A DNA stretch of 64,000 nt from Solibacillus sp. FSL R7-0682. GTDB taxonomy: Bacteria > Bacillota > Bacilli > Bacillales_A > Planococcaceae. Made by a program: the position numbers and the translations under genes. Numbering within the stretch: the first letter of the stretch is position 1; every line of letters starts with the position of its first letter. The stretch covers positions 2,500,001-2,564,000 of the forward strand of contig NZ_JBBOUI010000001.1 of NCBI RefSeq assembly GCF_038005985.1. Reading direction: 5' to 3'. Below are positions 16,974-25,466 of this stretch, piece by piece. The notes beneath the pieces are model-generated. The model was given only the letters and a program-made list of their open reading frames with translations. It ran no database searches and had not been told where the DNA came from.

Positions 16974-17795
16974 TTAACATTTCATTAATAAATCGATATT
17001 TGGTAAATCCTTTGCTAAGTATTGGCCAAGTTGTACCGTTGATCCATATTTACCGTGAAAATCGGAGCCGCCTGTTAACAATAAGTCGTACTTGTCAGCC
17101 AACTTCTCTATTCGTTCTCGATGGGTTGCTGTATGATCGGGATGAACATACTCAATTCCATCTAATCCTTCTCTCACTAACTCCTCAGCGATGTCAAAAG
17201 AATCGAGTTGACCTGGATGAGCGATGACTGCAATTCCACCATCTTTCTTAATCGCTTGTAGTGCCTCCAAGGCATCAATATAGTATATATCGCCTGCAGC
17301 AACCCCCGCTCCTTTAAACAGTGAACGATACAGCGCTTGGTAGTTTTTTTCATCATACGACTCTTCAATAAGAGCATTCATAATATGTTGCTTATAGAGG
17401 GTGCCACTAATGTGAGCAAATTGTAATGCGTCCTCCTCCTTGACATTGAATCCGGCATTTTGTATGCATGCTAGCTGCCATAATGAATGCGCGTGCCTTC
17501 TAGCCAATAATGGTTTACATAATGCATTAATAGCTGGGCAAGCACCTCGAAAACCATAGCCTAGCATATGCACCTTCCGCTTGCGTTTAAAATCATAGGC
17601 TGATATTTCAACACCAGGAATAAACGTCATTTCATATTGACGTGCAAGTTGCCTCCCTTCCTCATGGTGCTTCGTCGTATCATGATCGACAACACCTAGA
17701 TGGGAAATGCCTGCTGCCTTTGCTTGTTGAAACAATGCTTCAAGAGATTCACTACCATCTGAATAACGGCTATGTGTATGCAAATCGATTTTCAT
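16974..17795 (-). CDS. PHP-family phosphoribosyl cyclic phosphate phosphodiesterase (PhnPP-like)
   Basis: 273 residues with PHP-domain metal motifs DLHTHSRYSDGS, GVVDHDT, IPGVEISAYD, AVIAHPGQL and GGSDFHG. Characterised PHP homologues in C-P lyase operons (from Eggerthella lenta) hydrolyse both ester bonds of 5-phosphoribosyl 1,2-cyclic phosphate, giving ribose 5-phosphate and phosphate. No metallo-beta-lactamase PhnP is present, so this enzyme would finish the pathway. Its start overlaps the phnL stop by 4 nt. The assignment rests on family plus operon context. Confidence 0.82.
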   Translation of the reverse strand: MKIDLHTHSRYSDGSESLEALFQQAKAAGISHLGVVDHDTTKHHEEGRQLARQYEMTFIPGVEISAYDFKRKRKVHMLGYGFRGACPAINALCKPLLARRHAHSLWQLACIQNAGFNVKEEDALQFAHISGTLYKQHIMNALIEESYDEKNYQALYRSLFKGAGVAAGDIYYIDALEALQAIKKDGGIAVIAHPGQLDSFDIAEELVREGLDGIEYVHPDHTATHRERIEKLADKYDLLLTGGSDFHGKYGSTVQLGQYLAKDLPNIDLLMKC

Positions 17796-18490
17796 AGAAG
17801 TACATCCTCTTTTTCAACGATTTTCATTGTAAACACATCATCACATAACCCTTCCATAAATTCTAAATCATGAAAAATACCAATAAGAGTCGTCCCTTGA
17901 GCCTTTAACTTTTCAATGGATTCGCGAACTTTTATTTTTGAAGCTTGATCTAAACTTGCTGTTGGCTCATCTAATAAAAGTAAGCGTGGTTCTTTTACAA
18001 TGGCTCTAGCAATATTAAGCCGTAGCTTTTCACCACCAGAAAAATTATTCGGATAACTATTCCAAAGCTTTTCATCTAAGTCAAAATGTCGTAGTGCATC
18101 TTTTGCTTTCTCTATTGCATGATCCATTTCAATTCCGATATCCAAAAGAGATTGCGTTACTAGTTGTAACGCAGTTGTTCTTGGCATAACACTGAGAAAC
18201 TGCGAAACATAACCAATTTCATATTTTCGTAAATATACAATTTGTCTTGGTGTCGCTGATAATAAATCAATCTCACCAAAAGCTTCTGATTGAAAAAGAA
18301 TTTTTCCACTTTGCGGCTCATACGTCCGATAAATACTTTTTAAAATTGTCGATTTACCGCTGCCGCTTTTTCCAACAATCCCTAAAAAACCACCTCGTTC
18401 AACCTGTAAAGAAATCCCCTCTAATGCTTGAAACGTTTTGTTTAGATGATGAATTGTAAAAGATTTATGCAAATTTTGAATTGTTAGCAT
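17792..18490 (-). CDS. phnL: C-P lyase complex ABC protein PhnL
   Basis: 232 residues: Walker A VGKSGSGKST, PhnL-specific YEIGYVSQFLSVMPRTTALQLV, signature FSGGEKLRLNIARA, Walker B LLLLDEPTASLD. PhnL works with PhnG, PhnH and PhnI to load phosphonate onto the ribose of ATP or GTP. It sits between phnM and the PHP phosphodiesterase gene. Confidence 0.93.
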   Translation of the reverse strand: MLTIQNLHKSFTIHHLNKTFQALEGISLQVERGGFLGIVGKSGSGKSTILKSIYRTYEPQSGKILFQSEAFGEIDLLSATPRQIVYLRKYEIGYVSQFLSVMPRTTALQLVTQSLLDIGIEMDHAIEKAKDALRHFDLDEKLWNSYPNNFSGGEKLRLNIARAIVKEPRLLLLDEPTASLDQASKIKVRESIEKLKAQGTTLIGIFHDLEFMEGLCDDVFTMKIVEKEDVLL

Positions 18491-18502
18491 GCCAGCATCT
18501 CC

Positions 18503-19675
18503 TCATCGATAATTTGTTTGTAAAATGACATTGCCGTCAACAATCGTCGTCGTCACAACCGGATAGTCATCTGCCATTTGCTCAATAATAATTAAGTCCG
18601 CTTTTTTACCTACTTCAATAGATCCGATTTCATTCGCCATATTGACAGCACGCGCAGGGTTAATCGTTACAAGCTGGAATAAACGATGTAAATCTTCTTC
18701 ATATTCTTTCGCAAGCTTAAAAATACCGTGGAGCATAGCAGGTGGATAATAATCACTACAAATAATATCAATGACACGAGCTTGTATCGCTTCACTTGCA
18801 CTTAAATTACCCGAATGGGAACCACCAATTAATATATTTGGTGCCCCCGCAATTGTTTGAAGACCCATTTTTTTTGCTGCCTTTGCCACATCTAACGTTA
18901 TCGGGAATTCACTAATGGTTGTACCATAGGAATGGACTAACTCGAGTTTTGCAATATCATCATCGTCATGTGACGCCACGGCAATATTTCGTTCAATCGC
19001 AAGACGACTCAAACGTTCAATTTCTTCTAACGACATTTTCGATTTATCTACCTGTTCTTGAATTAAAACATCCGCCTCTTGATTGCTCATGTCTCGGTAG
19101 CCGCGCATAATCTCCTTATAAATTTCTAAATTACGATATTGGCCTTGTCCTGGTGTGTGATCCATAAACGATAGTAAGTGTACCTTCCCATCTAAAATAT
19201 TGTTTTCTAGAACAGGAATTTGATCGATCGAATCAATTTCAAATCGCGCATGTAAGCGATGTCGAATTAAATGCGGTTCCAAATGTGTCGCGTGAATAGC
19301 GTCTACACTTCGTTGTACATTTTCAGGATTTCTAATGAGTTTATGTGAATATTTATCATCTCCGTAATAAGAAAGTGAATGGAAAATTGTCGTAATGCCA
19401 TGGGTCATTAAAATACGTTCACTTTCACGTAGCCCAATTTCAGTACTCATAATTGACGTTGGACGTGGACTCATAATTGTTTCAATATAATCGGAATGAA
19501 TATCAACAAAACCTGGGGACACGTAGCCTCCCTTAGCATCAATTACCTCGTAGCCTTGTAAATTGGCTTCATCCTCAGCGATGATTGCCTGAATGTTTGT
19601 TCCCTCTATTAGTACAACATGATTTTCTAAAAACTGCTTTTCCGTCACTATAATTCCATTTTTAATCGCAAGCAT
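18503..19675 (-). CDS. phnM: RPnTP diphosphohydrolase PhnM
   Basis: 390 residues of the amidohydrolase superfamily. It has the PhnM form of the metal motif (FVDIHSDYIETIMSPRPTS), metal ligands in SHDDDD, and the late TINPARAVNMANEIGSIEVGKKADLIII tail. It releases pyrophosphate from ribose 1-phosphonate 5-triphosphate to give the 5-phosphate used by PhnJ. It follows phnK by about 12 nt. Confidence 0.93.
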   Translation of the reverse strand: MLAIKNGIIVTEKQFLENHVVLIEGTNIQAIIAEDEANLQGYEVIDAKGGYVSPGFVDIHSDYIETIMSPRPTSIMSTEIGLRESERILMTHGITTIFHSLSYYGDDKYSHKLIRNPENVQRSVDAIHATHLEPHLIRHRLHARFEIDSIDQIPVLENNILDGKVHLLSFMDHTPGQGQYRNLEIYKEIMRGYRDMSNQEADVLIQEQVDKSKMSLEEIERLSRLAIERNIAVASHDDDDIAKLELVHSYGTTISEFPITLDVAKAAKKMGLQTIAGAPNILIGGSHSGNLSASEAIQARVIDIICSDYYPPAMLHGIFKLAKEYEEDLHRLFQLVTINPARAVNMANEIGSIEVGKKADLIIIEQMADDYPVVTTTIVDGNVILQTNYR

Positions 19676-19687
19676 CCATATGCCTCC

Positions 19688-20527
19688 CTATAGTAATGAA
19701 TAAACCAATTGTTGTGTGTACGCATGCTGTGGATCTTCTAATACTTGATCCGTTAAGCCATGTTCAATAATTTCTCCATTGAGCATGACAATTGTTCGAT
19801 CCGCAAGCATTCGTATGACAGCTAAATCATGAGAGACAACAATCATTGAAATGTTTAATTCTCGTTGAATCGATTTAATTAAATCGAGCACATCTGCTTG
19901 CACGGATAAATCAAGTCCTGTCGTTACTTCATCTAATAGTAAAATTGGTGGATTATTGGATAATGCCTTTGCAATTTGTACCCGTTGCTGCATCCCACCA
20001 GAAAAATTTTGCGGTGCTTCCTTACTCCGATGTACGGGAATCTTAACATGTTGTAAAAGGGATAAGCTGCGTCCTTCCATACTGCCTACATGTCGATTGC
20101 CCGCTGCGATTTGCTTTTCCGCAATATTGCTTAAGGATGAAAAATTCATTTTCAAACCAAGTATCGGATTTTGATAAACCATGCCTAAAATGGTATTCCG
20201 TATAAACCGTTGCATTTGAGAAGACTCTGTAAAAATATTAACCTTTCCGTCCTCATAATCTGCTAAATAGCCTTCTCCAGACGTAATTGGCTCATCAAAA
20301 TACAAGCTCTTCATAAATGTCGATTTTCCACTGCCACTTTCGCCTACAATGCCTAAAATTTCTCCTCTATATAAATCAAAGGACACATTACGACAGGCAA
20401 ATACCGTTTTACAATGCGGACAAAAGTTCTTTTCTAGTGCTGGCTGAGTGTCTACACAATACTTGCACCCTTTGCCATATTGCTTATTTAAATTTCGTAA
20501 TGAAAGAACAGGTTGCTCGTTTTTCAT
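19688..20527 (-). CDS. phnK: C-P lyase complex ABC protein PhnK with Cys-rich insertion
   Basis: 279 residues: Walker A VGESGSGKST, signature FSGGMQQRVQIAKAL, Walker B LLLDEVTTGLDLSVQ, typical PhnK. Before the first ABC strands there is an insertion with cysteines at residues 21, 24, 36, 39 and 45 (CKYC, CPHC, then C45), which looks like a zinc ribbon. I believe E. coli PhnK lacks it, but related Gram-positive PhnK proteins may share it. PhnK docks on PhnJ in the E. coli complex. The gene overlaps the phnJ stop by 4 nt. Confidence 0.92.
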   Translation of the reverse strand: MKNEQPVLSLRNLNKQYGKGCKYCVDTQPALEKNFCPHCKTVFACRNVSFDLYRGEILGIVGESGSGKSTFMKSLYFDEPITSGEGYLADYEDGKVNIFTESSQMQRFIRNTILGMVYQNPILGLKMNFSSLSNIAEKQIAAGNRHVGSMEGRSLSLLQHVKIPVHRSKEAPQNFSGGMQQRVQIAKALSNNPPILLLDEVTTGLDLSVQADVLDLIKSIQRELNISMIVVSHDLAVIRMLADRTIVMLNGEIIEHGLTDQVLEDPQHAYTQQLVYSLL

Positions 20528-21369
20528 TTTGCTCCCACCCTTTGCTGTAAAATCTCTTGCATATAGCTCGTATCATTGCATACATAATACGTTTCACCTG
20601 TCGCTTCATCGGTTAGCTCATCTAAATACACATTCGTTAAGCCCGTTTCACGACAAGCCTTTCCTTCGAACTGCTCTACAACAAATGGATAGTCTTCAAA
20701 GGCTAAGCTTGCTACATTTGTATAGGGAGGCACTGCGTATATTTTTTTCTCACGCCCCGCACCAAACAAAATCAGTGCATCACTTTGATGGATTTTTGGA
20801 TTATCGAAGCGAGGGATTGGACTTGGATTCATGACATAGCGATTGTTGACCATGACAGGGTAATCTGCACCTTGAGATGTTTGGTTGTAACGCATAATTT
20901 GCTCAAATAGCATTAAATAGGCACCACTATATTCTTTTTCCGCATGATAACGCTTCGTTTTATATTCGCTCTTTTCAATTTTTCGAAGTGGCTCTGGCTC
21001 TGGTACTTGTAGCACTAATAACTGGTCCTTCCGAAGTGGGATTTCTGGAATACGGTGACGTGACTGTATGATCGTCGCATCCTGTGTACGTGTAGTCGTT
21101 GTTACACCAGTCGTTTTTGTTACTAAGCTTTTAATATTCACCGCATTTACTGAATCATCTGCTCCTTGATCCATAACCTTTAGTATGTCGCCTTTCCCAA
21201 TTAGCGCTAATGTTAATTGAATGCCTCCAGTCCCCCAACCTCGACCAATCGGTAACTCTCTTGAAGCAAAGGGCACCTGATAGCCTGGAATTGAAATCCC
21301 TTTTAAAATTGCTCTACGAATTTCACGTTTTGATTGTTCATCTAATAGTGCAAATGGTAATTGTCGCAT
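20524..21369 (-). CDS. phnJ: C-P lyase PhnJ with altered cysteine signature
   Basis: 281 residues aligning along its length with E. coli PhnJ as I recall it: IPGYQVPF (glycyl-radical Gly, here Gly29), GWGTGGIQLT, DQGADDSVNAV, SRHRIPEIPL, FGAGREKKIYAVPP. PhnJ is the radical SAM-type enzyme that breaks the C-P bond. The known signature is CX2CX21CX5C: three cysteines hold the [4Fe-4S] cluster and the last forms the thiyl radical. Here it reads CX2TX21CX5M: Cys239, Thr242, Cys264, Met270, with no other cysteine. Base-by-base reading of 20550-20660 confirms this. The gene is otherwise intact and coupled to phnI and phnK. Confidence 0.93.
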   Translation of the reverse strand: MRQLPFALLDEQSKREIRRAILKGISIPGYQVPFASRELPIGRGWGTGGIQLTLALIGKGDILKVMDQGADDSVNAVNIKSLVTKTTGVTTTTRTQDATIIQSRHRIPEIPLRKDQLLVLQVPEPEPLRKIEKSEYKTKRYHAEKEYSGAYLMLFEQIMRYNQTSQGADYPVMVNNRYVMNPSPIPRFDNPKIHQSDALILFGAGREKKIYAVPPYTNVASLAFEDYPFVVEQFEGKACRETGLTNVYLDELTDEATGETYYVCNDTSYMQEILQQRVGAK

Positions 21370-22451
21370 TATTTGACCTCCCGTTTTATCGCACGCATTT
21401 GTTCGAGCTTTGATTGGAATGTGACATAATGTGGCATTTTCAAATGTGAGATAAAGCCTGTCGATTCAATAATATCCACATGTAAAAGAACAAACTCTTC
21501 GTCGTGAAGTGCTGTATTGCCCCCTGTTTCAAGAGCATGCTCAACAATTGACATCGCAATTGCCTTCGTTTCGTTTTGGCCAAAGCATGCACCGTAGCCT
21601 ACATCAAATTCTAAAACTTGCTGTTGTTCATCATCTACATTCATTGGAATAAAGGATTCTACTTCCGTAAGCTTGATTTCTCCTATGAAATACGGATCTT
21701 CCTCATCATCGATGGCCACATGAATTGGTTGATACCCTACGCGCACCTCTCCCACATTTGGATGCGACGCACCGTAGCCACGAATCCCTGCATAGCCTAG
21801 GGATGTAACGGTACCTGTTTGGCCTCGCGTTAAGGTTTGTAGTCGCTGAGATCGGTTCGTTGGAAACGAAATCGCCTGCTTCGTCACATCGCTCGGCTCG
21901 GTATCATTATTTGGATACGTCCGTATTAACCCTTCTGAACGTAAATAGTCCATTACTTTCGGTAAATTTTCGAGCATTAAATTGCTCGTTTCTGGTTTAT
22001 CCTTTTGCTCAAATTGTACCTTTTTCGCTTGCACATCTGCTTCACACTCATCAATTAAATCGAAGTTTAATAAGCGGTGGAAATAATCATGGGTTGCCCC
22101 TAATAGTTGCCCACCTGGAATGTCCTTAAAGCTTGAAGATATTCGACGAATAACAAACATATCTCGCGGATCTGTTACTGTTGAATAGTAAAGACGAGGC
22201 AGTGTTGAACGATGAGCTCGTAATAGAAAGACCGCCTCCTCTTGATTCCCTTCACTTTGCTTCATCGCTAAAGCAGCTAAGCGCTCACTATACAGACTAC
22301 TTTCAGACATAACCTGGTCAATAAACCCACGCATCGTCGCTTGGATTGTGTCCAAGGCAATATGCTGCCCATATTTGACCCGCTCATATTCTAAATGCTC
22401 TAACGATGCCTGAATGGGTTCTGCGCCACCACGAACTGCAACATATGCCAT
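21369..22451 (-). CDS. phnI: C-P lyase core protein PhnI
   Basis: 360 residues with PhnI features GGAEPIQASLEHLEYERVK at the start, GATHDYFHRLLNFDLIDECEA and GYAGIRGYGASHPNVGEVRVG. PhnI is the nucleosidase core that swaps the base of ATP/GTP for phosphonate, with PhnG, PhnH and PhnL. It overlaps phnH and phnJ by single start/stop codon contacts. Confidence 0.94.
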   Translation of the reverse strand: MAYVAVRGGAEPIQASLEHLEYERVKYGQHIALDTIQATMRGFIDQVMSESSLYSERLAALAMKQSEGNQEEAVFLLRAHRSTLPRLYYSTVTDPRDMFVIRRISSSFKDIPGGQLLGATHDYFHRLLNFDLIDECEADVQAKKVQFEQKDKPETSNLMLENLPKVMDYLRSEGLIRTYPNNDTEPSDVTKQAISFPTNRSQRLQTLTRGQTGTVTSLGYAGIRGYGASHPNVGEVRVGYQPIHVAIDDEEDPYFIGEIKLTEVESFIPMNVDDEQQQVLEFDVGYGACFGQNETKAIAMSIVEHALETGGNTALHDEEFVLLHVDIIESTGFISHLKMPHYVTFQSKLEQMRAIKREVK

Positions 22452-23014
22452 TATTCTTCCACCTCTTCTATTTGTGTTGTACGAGGGAGCGCAAATAGAT
22501 TGGCCGAGCTGTCGACAATAACTACGTCTACCCCTAGTGGGAATTCTTTATTTTTGTGCGCTCGTTCCTTAATAAAGGAAGTTGGTAAATTACATGAAAT
22601 GATTCGTTTTGTTTGTATGCCTGGACCTGTAAGCTTATAAGTTTTAGGTTGCGTTTCATTAGAAATTTCAATAATGATTGTTGCGGATTGCTGCGGGTTT
22701 ATTAAGTTGCCAATTTTTGCTGAATGAATTGCTCGGATGACTTGCTCTTCTGTTGCATCCGACGAAACAATAATAAAATCCGCCAACTCGATAGCAGCTT
22801 TTTTTGCCCCAGTCCATGCTTGAATATCAATGTCTCCTTCTGAAAAAGAAAAATAGCTTACTTCACCATCTAATAAAGTGATACATAAGGATGCTGTTGC
22901 ATCATACAAGCCAGCCATCGAAAGCTGTACATCTAGCTTTTTTAGTTCACCCGGTGAAGCAAAGCATTCCATTATCGCTCGAAAAGTTTGTTGTGTAAAA
23001 TGAACTGTTTCCAT
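22451..23014 (-). CDS. phnH: C-P lyase core protein PhnH
   Basis: 187 residues, starting METVHFTQQTFRAIMECFASPGE, with LLDGEVSYFS, GNLINPQQSATIIIEI and LTGPGI segments characteristic of PhnH. It is a structural partner of PhnG and PhnI in the core complex. The stop overlaps the phnI start. Confidence 0.92.
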   Translation of the reverse strand: METVHFTQQTFRAIMECFASPGELKKLDVQLSMAGLYDATASLCITLLDGEVSYFSFSEGDIDIQAWTGAKKAAIELADFIIVSSDATEEQVIRAIHSAKIGNLINPQQSATIIIEISNETQPKTYKLTGPGIQTKRIISCNLPTSFIKERAHKNKEFPLGVDVVIVDSSANLFALPRTTQIEEVEE

Positions 23015-23024
23015 GCATACCCTC

Positions 23025-23447
23025 CTAAGTCGTCATCGTATCGAACTGTACTTTTGTTCGTTCTATAGATCGTTTCACTTCTTGCTGCGCTTGCTGCTGT
23101 AAAAGTTGAAGCTCATTTAAAATAACTTCCCATTCCTCTATTTCTGGAAGGTTTGCATTGTAGGCTGCGTCAATTATGGCTAATGCTCTCGCAAGCTCTG
23201 GTTCATGCTCAATGACTAATCCGACACCTAATGCGTTTTGTAATTTAACCTTTGCCTCTGTTACGAGCACTTCTCCAATATAAAATAGTGATTGTTGAGC
23301 AGATTCACGCAACTTAATCATGACAAGACCTTCTCTAGCCGGTTGCAAATCGAACACCTCATAGTTTTCGATCATTGTTTGAGCCATGTCGATTGCTTGC
23401 TTACGCCCTACATTAATTAATAATTTCGTTCGAGTAGCTCGATTCAT
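23025..23447 (-). CDS. phnG: C-P lyase core protein PhnG
   Basis: About 140 residues starting MNRATRTKLLINVGRKQAIDMAQ. Family segments: REGLVMIKLRESAQQSLFYIGEVLVTEAKV and ALAIIDAAYN. The ATG at 23447 has AAGGGG 8 nt upstream; an ATG at 23510 has no ribosome site and lies next to the operator. It is the first gene of the lyase operon. The operator at 23519-23535 overlaps a possible -35 (TTGTAA), giving repression by PhnF. Confidence 0.9.
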   Translation of the reverse strand: MNRATRTKLLINVGRKQAIDMAQTMIENYEVFDLQPAREGLVMIKLRESAQQSLFYIGEVLVTEAKVKLQNALGVGLVIEHEPELARALAIIDAAYNANLPEIEEWEVILNELQLLQQQAQQEVKRSIERTKVQFDTMTT

Positions 23448-23518
23448 TCCTTCAGCCCCTTTCACCTTTAAGTTATCTTGTTGCCAAGCTACGTAGTGAA
23501 AAGGTTTCATAAAGTTCT

Positions 23519-23535
23519 TGTAAAGCTACTTTACA
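23519..23535. promoter_or_regulatory. Predicted PhnF operator upstream of phnG
   Basis: TGTAAA-GCTAC-TTTACA, a perfect 6-5-6 inverted repeat (one extra base pairs on each side) in the phnG promoter region. It has the same form as the site at 16896-16912. Confidence 0.65.
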
Positions 23536-23573
23536 AAAGTGGCGCCCAGCTATTGAAATTACCTGTTAAAATA

Positions 23574-23614
23574 CAAAAAAAACACTCCAAACAAGTTATG
23601 TTTGAAGTGTTTTT
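23574..23614 (-). terminator. Intrinsic terminator after phnF
   Basis: Minus-strand stem AACACTTCAAAC/GTTTGGAGTGTT (23611-23581, one mismatch) followed by a run of T. It separates phnF from the phnG operon. Confidence 0.7.
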
Positions 23615-23640
23615 ATCGTAAATGCATGTGATGCCAGATG

Positions 23641-24342
23641 TTAAAACTGAAAATGAAAACGATCTGTCCTGTAAAGGATTTCCGTATATTCAAGTAAAAC
23701 GTCACGCTCTGCATCCCAATTATCCGATTCAACCCTAACTAATGGAACTAAAACTTCACAGTTTAGTAAAGTACGCTCAAGCTCACTCGGAAAAGAAACG
23801 GTCAATTGTGAAAATGTACTTTCAAACTGCTGAACCCCATTTCGTTGGTAAAATTGATACATCGATGTTAACCGGTGATCGATTTGTTTTACATATGGCA
23901 TATGATCTACAACTATATACGAACGATGAATCGCAGCAGGCTCATGATCGATAAATCGAAGCCGTTCTACTAAATATAATGTATGCTGTTTTACATAAGG
24001 TTTACTATAGATCGCATGGTCAAACGGTAATTGCTCTAATTTTGTTACAATTGATTTATAATTCGATGTTTGCTGTATCATTTTTTCACTGAAACTTATA
24101 TCCCCAGACATTACAACCGCTAAAGGTTTTTGGCGATGTTTGATGAAGCGTCCTACCCCTTTTTGAGAATAAATTATCCCCATCTTTTCAAGGAGATTAT
24201 AAACATGACGGACTTTAATACGAGAAAGCTTGAATTGATCTACTAGCTGGTATTCACTTGGCATCTTGCCATCTTCCTCAAATTGCCCTGAAAAAATACC
24301 TTGTAATAAATAATCCTTCACGAGTAATTCCTGCTTATCCAT
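23641..24342 (-). CDS. phnF: GntR/HutC-family phosphonate repressor, PhnF-like
   Basis: About 233 residues: N-terminal winged helix of the GntR type (MPSEYQLVDQFKLSRIKVRHVYNLLEKMGIIYSQKGVGRFI) and a C-terminal UTRA effector domain (HTLYLVERLRFIDHEPAAIHRSYIV). It is encoded just before the lyase operon and has its own terminator. The ATG at 24342 is favoured (GGTGGGG 8 nt upstream) over an in-frame GTG at 24351. It probably binds the TGTARA-N5-TYTACA sites before phnG and phnD. Confidence 0.85.
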   Translation of the reverse strand: MDKQELLVKDYLLQGIFSGQFEEDGKMPSEYQLVDQFKLSRIKVRHVYNLLEKMGIIYSQKGVGRFIKHRQKPLAVVMSGDISFSEKMIQQTSNYKSIVTKLEQLPFDHAIYSKPYVKQHTLYLVERLRFIDHEPAAIHRSYIVVDHMPYVKQIDHRLTSMYQFYQRNGVQQFESTFSQLTVSFPSELERTLLNCEVLVPLVRVESDNWDAERDVLLEYTEILYRTDRFHFQF

Positions 24343-24751
24343 TTCATACACCCCACCTATAAAATAATTCCTTTCTTACATTATACTTACTTGTCTTATG
24401 TAACTTTTTTGAAAGGAATCGAGGTGAAATAAGTGATACCAACGGCTTGAACTACTTGAGTAGTCCATTGTATAAATTAAATAAATATTTTGTGAATTAA
24501 AATCAATGTAATATCAACCTTCTTTACAAAAGAAACAAATGGTTTACTCTATAAGATTAAGTACAAGAAATTATACATTAGGTGTCCTTTTATAAATGGT
24601 TCATTATAACAGTTGACTTGGAATAAAGGACGTTGTAGATCTTCCTTTATTTTAATAAGAAAAAAGCTTTATATAAAGCCCAGTTAGTGAAACAAAAACG
24701 CTTATGAAACAATCGTGACTGTATATGGAGATAGGTTCCATTTTTATATAC
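24343..24751. other. Intergenic region without recognised gene
   Basis: About 400 bp of AT-rich sequence between phnF and an acetyltransferase gene. No supported ORF, RNA or operator was found; it holds the phnF promoter region by position. Confidence 0.5.
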
Positions 24752-25198
24752 TCAGACATATTTTTCTGGTATATACAACCGCATATAAAGATAACCATTT
24801 TCTATATTGTCTGATCGCTCAAAGCCTAAGCTACTCCAAAATTTTAGTGCGGTTTTATTTTCTAAATTAACTGGTAAGGAAATCCTACTTGCATTATATT
24901 CTTTACACAAATAATCAACGCAAAGCTTCGCCGCTGCTGTTCCATAGCCTCTTTTTTGAAAACGGCTATCTATCATAAAATTTATGATTTGGGGGTTATT
25001 ATCAACAATAGACATTGAAACAAAACCTACCATCACATTATCGGCATAAATTGCAAAAGGGCGTGACTCCTCATAAAATACCCACGCCTCGGCTAATGAA
25101 AACGCCACAGAATCTACAAAATCCACACTTATATCAGTTGTACGCAAGTTTAAACATTCTTCATAATTGTCACTATTAATTTTTCTTAACTCTAGCAA
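24752..25198 (-). CDS. GNAT family N-acetyltransferase
   Basis: About 148 residues with GNAT motif A (MIDSRFQKRGYGTAAAKLCVDYL) and the C-terminal NKTALKFWSSLGFERSD, near the SpeG/RimJ type. TTG at 25198 is 5 nt after GGAAGGTGAG and is the preferred start; an in-frame TTG at 25216 precedes that site. Substrate unknown. Confidence 0.82.
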   Translation of the reverse strand: MLELRKINSDNYEECLNLRTTDISVDFVDSVAFSLAEAWVFYEESRPFAIYADNVMVGFVSMSIVDNNPQIINFMIDSRFQKRGYGTAAAKLCVDYLCKEYNASRISLPVNLENKTALKFWSSLGFERSDNIENGYLYMRLYIPEKYV

Positions 25199-25466
25199 AG
25201 CAATCTCACCTTCCAAATATAGTTATGACTGTTTAATATGTATAATTCAACTTTTGGTAACAACCTTTAGTCCATCGGCATTTGGCTTCCTTGCTTATTA
25301 TCCCTTGTACACCATACTGATCCGACCTAGGCTCGGCCGCACATCTGCTTCTTAACGCTGTTCATCTAAGAATCTAAGTGCCTAATCTAGTAATTTATAA
25401 GGATTGCTTAAATTGACCGTTATAATGGATATATTTTTTTGAAACTCGGATATTTCCATATTTGCC

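Noticed and set aside
20524-21369. phnJ as a pseudogene
   Set aside because: The frame is full length, the glycyl and binding motifs are intact and start/stop overlaps with neighbours are preserved; only the two cysteines differ.
16857-23640. A third PhnF operator within the phn block
   Set aside because: No other TGTARA-N5-TYTACA match was found by eye between the genes or before phnF.
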